64,000 nucleotides of DNA from assembly GCF_002930105.1 (NCBI RefSeq), contig NZ_PJRN01000007.1:181166-245165 (forward strand). Direction: 5' to 3'. The position numbers and the translations under genes are program-made. The notes beneath the pieces were generated by a model. That model searched no databases. It saw only the letters and a program-made list of their open reading frames with translations, and was not told the DNA's origin. Each line of letters begins with the position of its first letter. The stretch's first letter is position 1. Source of the stretch: Billgrantia saliphila. Lineage in GTDB: Bacteria; Pseudomonadota; Gammaproteobacteria; Pseudomonadales; Halomonadaceae. Positions 8,551 through 18,491 of this stretch are shown piece by piece.

Positions 8551-8582
8551 GAACGCCCCGCAGCGATGGCTGCGAGGCGTTC
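8551..8582 (-). terminator. Terminator for the tRNA-Val transcript
   Basis: An imperfect long stem GAACGCC...GGCGTTC with inner CGCAG/CTGCG. On the minus strand it is followed by TGCTTTT. It lies just downstream of the tRNA pair and also faces the end of msrC, so it could act in both directions. Confidence 0.65.
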
Positions 8583-8589
8583 GGAAGTC

Positions 8590-8666
8590 TGGTAGGACCA
8601 AGCGGATTTGAACCGCTGACCTCCACGATGTCAACGTGGCGCTCTAACCAACTGAGCTATGGTCCT
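8590..8666 (-). tRNA. tRNA-Val (anticodon GAC), copy 1
   Basis: The minus strand gives a full cloverleaf beginning AGGACCATAGCTCAGTTGG, an anticodon stem-loop CCACG TTGACAT CGTGG with anticodon GAC, a T-arm AGCGG TTCAAAT CCGCT and an encoded 3' CCA. The acceptor stem AGGACCA pairs with TGGTCCT. It is the promoter-distal gene of a tandem pair and would read GUC and GUU codons. Confidence 0.96.
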
Positions 8667-8684
8667 GAAGCGGGCGGCGTGGGC

Positions 8685-8761
8685 TGGTAGGACCAGGCGG
8701 ATTTGAACCGCCGACCTCCACGATGTCAACGTGGCGCTCTAACCAACTGAGCTATGGTCCT
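8685..8761 (-). tRNA. tRNA-Val (anticodon GAC), copy 2
   Basis: A second 77-nt copy, 18 bp upstream of the first on the same strand and identical except in and next to the T-arm: the outer T-stem pair A-T of copy 1 is G-C here (GGCGG/CCGCC), a compensated change. The anticodon is again GAC and CCA is encoded. The region 8762-8851 up to glpK holds no other gene I can see. Confidence 0.96.
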
Positions 8762-8851
8762 GTTTCGCCTTCCCTTTTCGGCTGTGTTGCCGCCGCTTTC
8801 CGCGCCGGCAACGGATGCATATCTTACCCATATCGCTGTCTTTTGCAAGCC

Positions 8852-10339
8852 TCAAACGGCGCTTTTTACCCGCTCGACCGCCTCGAGCCAGCCGCGATAG
8901 AGCCGGTCGCGCTCTGCCTCCGGCATGCTCGGCAGGAACTCCCGCTCGCAACGCCACAGCTCGGCGATCTCGTTCAGATCGCGATACCAGCCGAGCCGAA
9001 GCCCCGCCATGTAGGCGGCCCCGAGCGCGGTGGTCTCGAGCACCGTGGGCCGGTCCACTTGAACGCCCAGCATGTCGGCGAGGAACTGGACCAGCCAGCT
9101 GTTAGCCACCATGCCCCCATCGACCCGCAGCGTCCCCGGCGACACCCCCATGTCGTCGCTCATGCAGGTCTGCAGATCCCGGGTCTGGTAGCAGACCGCC
9201 TGCAGTCCCGCTGCGACGATCTCGGCGATGCCGGTGTCACGGGTCAGGCCAAAGACGGCGCCCCGCGCCTTGGGGTCCCAGTGCGGGGCGCCCAGGCCGG
9301 TAAAGGCCGGCACCAGGTAGACGCTGTGTCCGTCTCTCGTCTCCCTGGCCAGCGCCTCGGTCTCGGCAGCATGGTCGAATAGCTTCAAGCCGTCGCGCAG
9401 CCACTGTACGGCGGCACCGGCGACGAAGATGCTGCCTTCGATGGCGTAGGTGGTCTTGCCATTCAGTCGGTAGGCCACGGTGGTCAGCAGCCGGTTGCGC
9501 GATACCGCCGGGGTATCGCCGGTATTGACGATCATGAAGCAACCGGTGCCGTAGGTGCTCTTGCCCATGCCCGGTTCGAAGCAGGCCTGCCCCACCAGCG
9601 CCGCCTGCTGATCGCCGACGACACCGGCAATGGGCAACTCGACGCCGAGCCACTGCGCGTCGGAGATGCCGAAATCGTCGCTCGAGTCGCGCACCTCCGG
9701 CAGCAGGCTGGCCGGAATGCCGAACAGTGCGAGCAACTCCTCGTCCCACTGCTGCGTATGGATATTGAAGAGCATCGTACGCGAGGCGTTAGTGGCATCG
9801 GTGGCATGCACCCGACCGCCGGTAAGGCGCCACAGCAGGAAGCTGTCGACCGTGCCGAACGCCAATTCGCCGCGTTCGGCGCGCGCTCGGGCACCTTCGA
9901 CGTTATCGAGCAACCAGGCCAGCTTGGTTGCCGCGAAATAAGGATCGATGAGCAGTCCGCTACGCGCCTGGACGTTTCCGTCGTGCCCCTGCTCGCGCAG
10001 ACGCTGGCACAGATCGGCGGTACGTCGATCCTGCCAGACGATCGCATTGTAGAGAGGCTCTCCCGTGGCCCGATCCCATAGCAGCGTGGTCTCGCGCTGA
10101 TTGGTGATACCGATACCGGCAATGCGCTCGCGAGCCACGCCGGAGGTTTCGATCGCCTCTCGGCAGGTCGCCACCACCGACTCCCAGATCGCCTCGGGGT
10201 CGTGCTCGATCCAGCCGTCGTGCGGAAAGTGCTGGGGGAATTCCTGCTGGGCGATGCTGGCAATGTTGCCGCCGCGATCGAAGAGAATGGCACGCGAGCT
10301 GGTGGTGCCCTGGTCGATGGCAAGCAGATAGTCGGCCAT
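8852..10339 (-). CDS. glpK: Glycerol kinase
   Basis: Phosphorylates glycerol to sn-glycerol-3-phosphate with ATP. Starting at [17 protein letters not shown] (ATG at 10337-10339, CAGGA site upstream) the protein has 495 residues, the normal FGGY-kinase size. Visible marks are the N-terminal phosphate loop DQGTTSSR (8-15), the substrate segment TNQRETT near 80, and the FGGY C-terminal motif with [10 protein letters not shown] and later [13 protein letters not shown]. It is transcribed away from glpR, and GlpR-like half-sites lie in the shared promoter region. No glycerol facilitator gene (glpF) is adjacent. Confidence 0.97.
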   Translation of the reverse strand: MADYLLAIDQGTTSSRAILFDRGGNIASIAQQEFPQHFPHDGWIEHDPEAIWESVVATCREAIETSGVARERIAGIGITNQRETTLLWDRATGEPLYNAIVWQDRRTADLCQRLREQGHDGNVQARSGLLIDPYFAATKLAWLLDNVEGARARAERGELAFGTVDSFLLWRLTGGRVHATDATNASRTMLFNIHTQQWDEELLALFGIPASLLPEVRDSSDDFGISDAQWLGVELPIAGVVGDQQAALVGQACFEPGMGKSTYGTGCFMIVNTGDTPAVSRNRLLTTVAYRLNGKTTYAIEGSIFVAGAAVQWLRDGLKLFDHAAETEALARETRDGHSVYLVPAFTGLGAPHWDPKARGAVFGLTRDTGIAEIVAAGLQAVCYQTRDLQTCMSDDMGVSPGTLRVDGGMVANSWLVQFLADMLGVQVDRPTVLETTALGAAYMAGLRLGWYRDLNEIAELWRCEREFLPSMPEAERDRLYRGWLEAVERVKSAV

Positions 10340-10356
10340 GAGAGGTCCTGTCGTTG

Positions 10357-10407
10357 TATGTTCGTTTATGATCATCAAGAGTACTGGACTATGTTCGCAA
10401 TGCTCTA
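10357..10407. promoter_or_regulatory. GlpR-like operator sites between glpK and glpR
   Basis: Two copies of TATGTTCG lie in the divergent promoter region: TATGTTCGTTTATGATCAT (10357-10375) and TATGTTCGCAATGCTC (10390-10405). They match the left half of the enterobacterial GlpR operator (ATGTTCG followed by its inverted AACAT half) and are 33 bp apart, about three helical turns. Similar sites precede glpD, supporting a shared regulator. Confidence 0.6.
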
Positions 10408-10489
10408 CGACTTTCGTCGCGCATCGCCACCGCCGCCTGCCGATGCCGTGCCGAATCGCTTACACTCGCGTGAGCGAAAGGGAGCCGTC

Positions 10490-11248
10490 ATGAACCAGCA
10501 ACAACGTCAGGATGCCATCGTCGACCTGGTGCGGCGCCAGGGATACGCCAGCATCGAGCAGTTGACCGACCATTTCTCCGTCACGCCTCAGACCATACGC
10601 CGCGACCTCAACGCCCTGTCGGAAGAGGGGCTGATTCGTCGTGTGCACGGGGGAGCGGGACTGGAGTCCAGCACCGTCAATACCGCCTACAGCACGCGCA
10701 AGAACCTCAATCTGGAAGCCAAGCGGCGCATTGCGTCTCTGGTGGCGAGCCACGTTCCCGACCACGCTTCGCTGTTCATCAACATCGGCACCAGCAATGA
10801 GGTCGTAGCCGAGGCGCTGCTCGATCACCAGGGGCTCGAAGTGATCACCAACAACCTCAACGTGGCGGCCATCCTCCAGCACAAGGACGACTTCAACGTC
10901 ATCATCGCCGGCGGCCAGGTGCGTTCACGCGACGGCGGCATCATCGGCGAGGCGACCATCGACTTCATCAACCAGTTCAAGGTCGACTTCGGCATCATCG
11001 GCATCAGCGGTATCGACGAGGACGGCTCGCTGCTCGAGTTTGACTATCAGGAAGCGCGCGTCGCCCAGGCGATCATTCACAACTCGCGCCAGGTCTACCT
11101 GATTGCCGACCACTCGAAGTTCCATCGCAATCCCGTGGTACGGCAAGGCAACCTCTCCCAGCTCGACGCCCTGTTCACCGACCGCCAGCCGCCCGAACGG
11201 ATCGTGCATCTCATGCAGGTCAACGACGTCGCCCTGCACATCGCCTGA
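10490..11248 (+). CDS. glpR: Glycerol-3-phosphate regulon repressor (DeoR family)
   Basis: A DeoR-type repressor of 252 residues, exactly the length of E. coli GlpR. The ATG at 10490 follows GGGAGCC. The N-terminal winged helix contains the DeoR signature with VTPQTIRRDLNALSEEGLIRR split around residues 33-53, and the C-terminal sugar-phosphate sensor domain has INIGTSNEV near 98 and GIIGISGIDEDGSLLEF near 164. The divergent orientation to glpK and the position before glpD are the classical layout of a local regulator that is released by glycerol-3-phosphate. Confidence 0.93.
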   Translation: MNQQQRQDAIVDLVRRQGYASIEQLTDHFSVTPQTIRRDLNALSEEGLIRRVHGGAGLESSTVNTAYSTRKNLNLEAKRRIASLVASHVPDHASLFINIGTSNEVVAEALLDHQGLEVITNNLNVAAILQHKDDFNVIIAGGQVRSRDGGIIGEATIDFINQFKVDFGIIGISGIDEDGSLLEFDYQEARVAQAIIHNSRQVYLIADHSKFHRNPVVRQGNLSQLDALFTDRQPPERIVHLMQVNDVALHIA

Positions 11249-11270
11249 CGCCTCTCCTCCCGTTCTCTTC

Positions 11271-11298
11271 AAGCCGGCACCGATGTGTCGGCTTTTCG
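11271..11298 (+). terminator. Terminator after glpR
   Basis: AAGCCGGCAC (11271-11280) pairs with GTGTCGGCTT (11285-11294) around loop CGAT with one G-T wobble, followed by TT. It separates the glpR transcript from the glpD promoter. Confidence 0.7.
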
Positions 11299-11312
11299 CG
11301 TTATTGCCCCTT

Positions 11313-11354
11313 GATGTTCGGTTTCGATTGATTTATGTTCGGTTTCAAACATGA
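11313..11354 (+). promoter_or_regulatory. GlpR-like operators upstream of glpD
   Basis: Two adjacent sites, GATGTTCGGTTTCGATTGAT (11313-11332) and ATGTTCGGTTTCAAACAT (11335-11352). The second is an imperfect palindrome with ATGTT and AACAT ends, as in the GlpR operator. Their centres are about 21 bp apart (two helical turns), so tetrameric repressor could cover both. They lie 50-90 bp before the glpD start codon. Confidence 0.65.
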
Positions 11355-11403
11355 CTGATGGCGAGGCGCAGCCGCGGCTCGCCGTTTCATTGGAGTTCCG
11401 TTC

Positions 11404-12906
11404 ATGGCGCAGACCACCCCCGCTCTCCTCGACATGCTCGTTATCGGTGGCGGCATCAACGGCACCGGCATCGCCAACGATGCTGCCGGGCGCGGTCTCT
11501 CGGTCGCCCTCTGTGAACAGGGCGATCTCGCCGGGGCCACCTCATCGGCCAGCAGCAAGCTGATCCACGGGGGATTGCGCTACCTCGAACACCGCGAGTT
11601 CCGCCTTGTCGGCGAGGCCCTGCGCGAGCGCGAGGTGCTGCTGCAGAAGGCACCCCATATTATCTGGCCGCTGCGCTTCATCCTTCCTCACCGTGGCCAC
11701 CTGCGCCCCGCCTGGATGATTCGTGCCGGCCTGTTCCTGTACGACAACCTGGGCAAGCGCAGGCGACTTCCCGGCTCGCGTAGTGTTCGTTTCGCTCCCG
11801 ATTCGCCTTTGATTGACGGAATCGTGCGCGGTTTCGAATATTCCGATTGTTGGGTCGACGATGCCCGCCTGGTGGTGCTCAATGCCATGCAGGCGCGCGA
11901 GAACGGCGCCGAGATACTGGTACGTACCCGCTGTACGGGCGCGCGCGAGCAGCATGGCCATTGGTGCGTCGAACTTGAGGATATCCGCACCGGGGAACGC
12001 TTCGAACGGCACGCCCGGGTACTGGTCAACGCCGCCGGCCCCTGGGTGGAGAATGTGGTCCGCGAGCAGGCGCGGCGTTCGTCGCGCTACTCGATCCGCA
12101 TGATTCAGGGCAGCCACATCATCGTGCCCCGTCTCAACGCCGACGACCGTGCCTATATCCTGCAGAACAGCGACCGTCGAATTGTCTTCGTGCTGCCCTA
12201 CGAGGATGACTTCAGCCTGATCGGCACTACCGACCGACGTTACCAGGGCGACCCGTCGGAGGTGGTCATCAGCGCGGAGGAGATCGATTACCTGCTCGGC
12301 GTGGTCAATGATCATTTCCGCCGCCAGCTCGACCGTCACGACGTGATCGCGAGTTTCTCGGGCGTGCGTCCGCTGTGCGACGACGAATCGGCGGACCCCT
12401 CGGCAATGACACGCGACTACACCCTGGCACTGGATAATCAGGGTGCGCCCTTGCTCTCGGTCTTCGGGGGAAAGATCACCACCTACCGCAAGTTGGCCGA
12501 AGCCGCCCTTGGTCAGTTGACCCCCTTTCTGCCGGGCATGGCGCCGCGCTGGACCGCCGAGGCCGTCCTGCCCGGCGGCGACATCGACAATCAGGCGGAC
12601 TTCGTCGAGCGCTTGCAGCACGACTTTCCCTGGCTCGGTGAAGCTCGTGCTCGTCGCTTCGCGCGCAGCTACGGCAGCCTCTGCCTGCACTTTCTGCGCG
12701 GCGCAACGTGTGTCGAAGACCTGGGCGAGGAGTTCGGTGCTGGCCTTACGGCAACCGAGGTCGACTATCTGATGGATCACGAGTGGGCGGCCTGCAGCGA
12801 GGACATTCTCTGGCGCCGCACCAAACTGGGGCTGCGTCTGACACCGCGCCAGGTCGATGCACTGAAGCGACATGTTGCAACACACCGTCACGGACTGGCT
12901 GCATGA
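11404..12906 (+). CDS. glpD: Aerobic glycerol-3-phosphate dehydrogenase
   Basis: Membrane-associated FAD enzyme oxidising glycerol-3-phosphate to dihydroxyacetone phosphate and feeding electrons to quinone. The 500 residues match E. coli GlpD (501). The FAD-binding dinucleotide fold is at the N-terminus (LVIGGGINGTGIANDAAGRG, about 13-32) followed by SSASSKLIHGGLRYLE (about 46-61), a diagnostic GlpD segment; the C-terminal DAO_C domain covers roughly the last 120 residues. It completes a kinase-repressor-dehydrogenase set, and operator-like sites precede it. Confidence 0.97.
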   Translation: MAQTTPALLDMLVIGGGINGTGIANDAAGRGLSVALCEQGDLAGATSSASSKLIHGGLRYLEHREFRLVGEALREREVLLQKAPHIIWPLRFILPHRGHLRPAWMIRAGLFLYDNLGKRRRLPGSRSVRFAPDSPLIDGIVRGFEYSDCWVDDARLVVLNAMQARENGAEILVRTRCTGAREQHGHWCVELEDIRTGERFERHARVLVNAAGPWVENVVREQARRSSRYSIRMIQGSHIIVPRLNADDRAYILQNSDRRIVFVLPYEDDFSLIGTTDRRYQGDPSEVVISAEEIDYLLGVVNDHFRRQLDRHDVIASFSGVRPLCDDESADPSAMTRDYTLALDNQGAPLLSVFGGKITTYRKLAEAALGQLTPFLPGMAPRWTAEAVLPGGDIDNQADFVERLQHDFPWLGEARARRFARSYGSLCLHFLRGATCVEDLGEEFGAGLTATEVDYLMDHEWAACSEDILWRRTKLGLRLTPRQVDALKRHVATHRHGLAA

Positions 12907-12970
12907 GGCTCCGATCGCGTAGGCTCTGAAGAAAGGGTCGCTCGAACCCGCCTACGCATTAGGAGACCTC

Positions 12971-14041
12971 ATGGCCATCTACCCGCTCGCACTTGGCGGT
13001 GCGGTCGCGCTGTTGCTCGTAGCCACGATCATCGCCAAGCTGCCGCTGCGCTGGTGGTGGATAAGGGCCTGTGAATTCCCTCGGCTGCAGCTGGCGTCGG
13101 CCGCCCTGGTCACCGCCCTGCTCTCGCTCACTCTTGAGTCTCCATGGCGCTGGATCCTGTTCGGTGCGAGCCTGTTGGTCATCGTCCTGCAGGCTCGCTT
13201 CATCCTGCCCTGGACCCGCCTCTGGCCGATTCAGGTGCAGGATGCCGAGCCCGGCCAGCAGACTCGCTGCGTGACGCTGCTGATCGCCAACGTGCTGACG
13301 CCCAACCGACAGGCCAGCCGACTCATCGAGATCATCCGCCAGAACGATCCCGATATCGTGCTGACACTGGAGTCCGATGCCTGGTGGCAGGAAAGACTCG
13401 ACGCAGCGCTCGATGAAAGCTGGCCCCACAGCGTCAAGATTCCCCTGGACAATCTCTACGGCATGCACCTCTATTCGCGACTCCCCCTGGACAACACCCG
13501 GGTCGACTGGCTGATCCAGGACGATATCCCCTCGATCCACACCGATGTCACACTCGAGAGCGGCGATACACTGCGGCTGCATGCGCTCCACCCGCGCCCG
13601 CCCGCCCCCAATGAGAGCGAGGAAACGCTATGGCGCGATGCCGAGCTGCTTCTGGTCGGCAGCGCCATTCATCGCAACCCGATTCCCACCATCGTGGCCG
13701 GCGACTTGAACGACGTGGCGTGGTCGCGCACTACCCGCCTGTTCTGCCGTATCAGCGGCATGCTCGATCCGCGCCGCGGCCGAGGCATGTACAGCACCTT
13801 CCATGCCCGTAACCCGCTACTGCGCTGGCCGCTGGACCACATCTTCACCAGCGAGCACTTCACCCTGAAAGCGATGCGTCGGCTACCCGGCTTCGGTTCG
13901 GATCACTTTCCCATCCTGGCATCGCTCTGCTTCCGCCCTTCGCGAACCGACGAGCACGAGACTCCCGAAGCCGAGGCATCGGAACGGGAGTGGGCACGCG
14001 AGACCATTCGAGAAGCCAACGAGCGCGAACAGGAAACCTGA
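12971..14041 (+). CDS. Membrane-anchored endonuclease/exonuclease/phosphatase (EEP) family protein
   Basis: A 356-residue protein with three hydrophobic segments in the first 85 residues (LALGGAVALLLVATIIA and two more) followed by an EEP-fold domain. Catalytic-type motifs are visible: LIANVLTPNR (about 100-109), the metal-binding Glu in LTLESDAWW (about 131-139), GDLNDVAWS (about 247-255) and the terminal GSDHFPI (about 309-315). This is the arrangement of YafD-like proteins; the substrate is unknown. The ATG follows an AGGAG site. The C-terminus is rich in Glu and Arg. Confidence 0.8.
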   Translation: MAIYPLALGGAVALLLVATIIAKLPLRWWWIRACEFPRLQLASAALVTALLSLTLESPWRWILFGASLLVIVLQARFILPWTRLWPIQVQDAEPGQQTRCVTLLIANVLTPNRQASRLIEIIRQNDPDIVLTLESDAWWQERLDAALDESWPHSVKIPLDNLYGMHLYSRLPLDNTRVDWLIQDDIPSIHTDVTLESGDTLRLHALHPRPPAPNESEETLWRDAELLLVGSAIHRNPIPTIVAGDLNDVAWSRTTRLFCRISGMLDPRRGRGMYSTFHARNPLLRWPLDHIFTSEHFTLKAMRRLPGFGSDHFPILASLCFRPSRTDEHETPEAEASEREWARETIREANEREQET

Positions 14042-14048
14042 CTTCCGG

Positions 14049-15428
<1,380 letters not shown>

Positions 15429-15721
15429 GGCAATCCCTCGTCTGTTCTGCGTTCCTTTTCTTCACCATGGCGGTACAGGGCATCCCTTGCAAGCCGGGCC
15501 CCACTTCTCGGCGAATGCCCGAGGCATGTCGCTTCGGTCATTCCCCGACATGACAACTATCAAGTTTCAGCCCCTTGTCGCCGCGACTGCGAGGTAATGT
15601 GATAACTATCGTCGCCACTCCGGAAACGAGTTTCTAAGATAGCTTCGGCCGCCTAGTCGAGCGGCCACGACTCTCAGCGAAACTCAAACAAGGCCAACAG
15701 GCCAAGACACGGATTCCGTCA
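15429..15721. other. Intergenic region between fumC and the divergent hypothetical gene
   Basis: About 290 bp with no convincing gene. It holds a hairpin GGCCGC (15647-15652) / GCGGCC (15661-15666), the short palindrome GAAACGAGTTTC near 15623 and two copies of AACTATC (near 15558 and 15604). Promoters for both flanking genes are presumably here but none matches consensus well. Confidence 0.5.
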
Positions 15722-16291
15722 ATGAAGCAACCGAACATCGCATTGACCCTCCTGCCCCAGGAGCAACTCACTCTTGTTCACTCGCATGAAACGGGAGAAC
15801 TTCAGCGCTATCGTCGGCTGACTCTCGGTTTTCTACCGCTCATGCCCCAGGTGAGCCGCCTGATGGCCTCGCTTGGCCTTCAATGCGAATCGCGACTGGC
15901 AAGCCTTCGCCAGGTCGCCGCCCGTATGGAACTCGACGCCTGCGTGGCCGAATCGCCCCACGAGCTACACAGCTATGTCATGGAGCAGCCGCACTGCTTC
16001 GTCACCGACGAGGACATGGCCGAGCAGGTACTCCAGCAGACCTTGCACGCTGCGATGGAAGCCTGCGGCCTCTTCCAGTGGCTGATCGAGACCAACGCCA
16101 CACCCGAGCTGCATCGCCCCTTCGTGGACTTCACACAGCAGAAGGAGAGCGAAGCGCGCGTCCTGCTCGAGTTCCTCGAACAGCGCAAACACGCGATACC
16201 CATGACGGAACCCATCGCTGCACCACGTTCAGGCGCGCCGACGCCTGCCCGTGGAGTCCGCTACCCGAGACAGCTGCGTAAGGTCGAGTAG
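15722..16291 (+). CDS. Hypothetical protein, alpha-helical
   Basis: A 189-residue predicted cytosolic protein I do not recognise. It has no signal peptide or membrane span. The central part (residues 45-150) is rich in amphipathic helix with several His, Glu and Cys residues (for example ELHSYVMEQPHCFVTDEDM), and the last 30 residues are basic and proline-rich. The start lacks a clear Shine-Dalgarno sequence. Its 3' end overlaps the 3' end of the convergent fnr gene by 63 bp, so either both genes share coding DNA or one ends differently from the prediction. A four-helix metal-binding fold is possible but unproven. Confidence 0.55.
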   Translation: MKQPNIALTLLPQEQLTLVHSHETGELQRYRRLTLGFLPLMPQVSRLMASLGLQCESRLASLRQVAARMELDACVAESPHELHSYVMEQPHCFVTDEDMAEQVLQQTLHAAMEACGLFQWLIETNATPELHRPFVDFTQQKESEARVLLEFLEQRKHAIPMTEPIAAPRSGAPTPARGVRYPRQLRKVE

Positions 16292-16981
16292 GCGATACTC
16301 CCGTCCGCGTACCGCCAGCAACTCCTGGGCCTGAAAGGCCGCCAAGGTTCTCCCCACGGTCTCGTAGGTCAGGCCCAGGTAGTTGCCGATATCGCCACGC
16401 GAGATGGCGAGGCGGAAATGCCGCGAGGAGTAGCCACGGCGACGAAAACGCTCGGAGATGACCAGCAGGAAGCAGGCCAGTCGTACCTCGGCCTTACGGC
16501 TAAGCAACAGATGCAGCCGGAGACGTTCCTCATGCATGGCCTGGCTGAGGTTGCGCTGCAGTCGGCGGCGCAACGTCGGCATGCGATTGCAGAGCCCATC
16601 GAGGCGCGCGAAGGGATATTCGCAGACGGTCGTGGTCTCGAGCGCGATAACGTCACCGGGGCTGTAGCCGGTACCGATGGCATCGAAGCCGACCATGTCG
16701 CCCGGCAGGCACAGGGCCGTCACGAGACACTCGGCGCTCTCGGTGGTCGTGACCTGCTTGAGGCTGCCGGAACGCACGGCATAGAGGCTCTTGAAGACAT
16801 CGTTCTGCGCCGTCAAGGCGTCGCCCTTTTCGAGCTTGAGCGGTGGCGGAATGATGGCCTCGAGCTGCGCCGACTCCTCCGGTGTCAGTCCCTGCGGCAG
16901 GCAGGTCGCGCTGAGATAGCAGGAGAAACAACCTGCTATCGGGGTGCCTTCCGCGTGCTCGCTCATGCTGCGAATCGCCAT
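16229..16981 (-). CDS. fnr: Fnr/Anr-type oxygen-sensing transcriptional regulator
   Basis: A CRP/FNR-family regulator of 250 residues, the length of E. coli FNR. The [4Fe-4S] ligands are all present: Cys18, Cys21 and Cys27 (GCFSCYLSATCLPQ) and Cys120 (TVCEYPF), each displaced by exactly two from E. coli Cys20, 23, 29 and 122. A cyclic-nucleotide-like beta barrel (about 45-125), a dimer helix and a C-terminal helix-turn-helix (RGDIGNYLGLTYETVGRTL) follow. The start chosen has GAGGG upstream; earlier in-frame ATGs exist. The recognition helix carries Gly where FNR has Ser212, as CRP does, which could alter target choice. It is divergent from a diguanylate cyclase and overlaps the convergent hypothetical gene by 63 bp. 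Confidence 0.92.
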   Translation of the reverse strand: MAIRSMSEHAEGTPIAGCFSCYLSATCLPQGLTPEESAQLEAIIPPPLKLEKGDALTAQNDVFKSLYAVRSGSLKQVTTTESAECLVTALCLPGDMVGFDAIGTGYSPGDVIALETTTVCEYPFARLDGLCNRMPTLRRRLQRNLSQAMHEERLRLHLLLSRKAEVRLACFLLVISERFRRRGYSSRHFRLAISRGDIGNYLGLTYETVGRTLAAFQAQELLAVRGREYRLLDLTQLSRVADSTGRRRRA

Positions 16982-17218
16982 GGCAAGGCCCTCATCCTGC
17001 ATAGCCAACATAGTTGTGAGTATACGAAGCCTCACTGCTAGCCGCAGTTTGAGTTGCCCCATGCTTTGATCTCGTCAGGCAGTACGGCACAGCGCTCAGC
17101 GGAATGATGAAAACCATGCTGCAGGAAACAGACCACGCCCCTAAGGTTAATGCTGCAACGCCGCAGGGTGGCATGACCTCCGGGAACAGGAGGCAAGAAA
17201 AACGAAGGGAGCATAGCC

Positions 17219-18223
17219 ATGCAGCAGAATCTATCTTGGATGACGACGGACGTCCTGAGCCGACTCAGTGCCAATGCCGGCATGTTGTTGATTCGCAGTC
17301 TGTGGGAGTACTGCCCCGAGCACATGTTCATCGTCCGCGTCGAAGGGCCGGGCAATTACGTCATCGAAGCCATGAACCCGACGCAGCAAACCATGCTCGG
17401 TGACGAACGCTCCTGCGTCGGCAAGCGCATCGACCAGCTCATGCCTGCCCCGTTATGCCAGGGCATCATCGCCAATTTCGCCCGCTGCGTCGAAAGCGCC
17501 AGTCCCATACGCTATGAGGAGAGCAGCAGCTATCTCGACCAGCACGGCGACTATCGAGACGGCCATTGGCAGACTCTGCTGGTGCCCATCAGCGACCAGA
17601 ACGGCCGCGTCACCCATCTCTTCGGTGTCTCTCGCGAATTACTGCCGGTGGCATCACCGTTTGCCTCCCCGCGTCCCGAAAGTCCCGAGCTGGAACGGCG
17701 CGTCATGGAGCGCACCGCTGAGCTGGTTGCGGCCAATCAGAAGCTTGCCATCCTGGCCACTCGCGATCATCTGACCGAGACCTACAATCGGCGCCACCTG
17801 TTGGAACTGGCCGATATCGAACTGAGGCGCGCCTTTCGCTACGACTTGTCGTTGTGCCTGATGATGCTCGATATCGATCACTTCAAGGAGATCAACGATA
17901 CCTGCGGCCACCAGGCGGGCGACCGGGCGATCCGCATCCTTGCCCGCACCCTGATGGCCACGGTGCGCGAGTGCGATCTGGTGGGGCGTTACGGAGGCGA
18001 CGAGTTTCTTATCCTGATGCCCGAAACGACACCGGAGGGAGCACGGGAAATCGCCGAGAGAGTACGCAGAACGCTCGAGCAATCGGGCCAGATCACGGTC
18101 AGCATCGGTATCGCCAGCCTGGAGCCCGACGACCGCTTCATCGACGACCCCATTCATCGGGCCGATACGATGCTGCTACAGGCCAAGCGCAACGGGCGCA
18201 ACCGTATCGAATGTCCTGCGTAA
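17219..18223 (+). CDS. PAS-GGDEF diguanylate cyclase
   Basis: Predicted to make cyclic di-GMP from two GTP. The N-terminal 140 residues look like a PAS sensor (YVIEAMNPTQQTMLG, LLVPISDQNGRVTHLFGVSR), followed by a short coiled linker (ELERRVMERTAELVAANQKL) and a GGDEF domain (about 178-334). The active-site motif GGDEF is intact at 259-263 and the product-inhibition site RxxD (RECD, 250-253) is present five residues before it, so the enzyme is probably active and feedback-inhibited. It has no membrane span, so the signal is cytosolic. The gene is divergent from the Fnr-type regulator. Confidence 0.92.
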   Translation: MQQNLSWMTTDVLSRLSANAGMLLIRSLWEYCPEHMFIVRVEGPGNYVIEAMNPTQQTMLGDERSCVGKRIDQLMPAPLCQGIIANFARCVESASPIRYEESSSYLDQHGDYRDGHWQTLLVPISDQNGRVTHLFGVSRELLPVASPFASPRPESPELERRVMERTAELVAANQKLAILATRDHLTETYNRRHLLELADIELRRAFRYDLSLCLMMLDIDHFKEINDTCGHQAGDRAIRILARTLMATVRECDLVGRYGGDEFLILMPETTPEGAREIAERVRRTLEQSGQITVSIGIASLEPDDRFIDDPIHRADTMLLQAKRNGRNRIECPA

Positions 18224-18376
18224 ATCCGGCAACGTTGGCTTACCCAACTCATATTGCGACGCTCAAACCACTCTGTTACGTTGCGCTGGTAGCTCGTCGA
18301 AGGCCAATTCAAGCAGGCACAACGATCGTCGACCGCCCAGGCGAAGTGACGGCCGCGGCGCCAGCCAGTAATATCG

Positions 18377-18409
18377 CAAGGCCCGTCGAACCCGGTTCGA
18401 CGGGCCTTG
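18377..18409 (+). terminator. Terminator after the diguanylate cyclase gene
   Basis: A perfect 14-bp stem CAAGGCCCGTCGAA (18377-18390) / TTCGACGGGCCTTG (18396-18409) with loop CCCGG. The T tract is weak (TCGTTT). Confidence 0.65.
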
Positions 18410-18491
18410 TCGTTTCTCGTCGGGATGTCGCGGTTCCAACGGCATCGTTTATGCTCGTTGCGCACGGGCACGGCAATGAGGAAACAGTGAC

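Noticed and set aside
17063..17218. Fnr box in the shared fnr / diguanylate cyclase promoter
   Set aside because: The best candidates near 17065 and 17072 keep only one half-site of TTGAT-N4-ATCAA, so self-regulation could not be supported.
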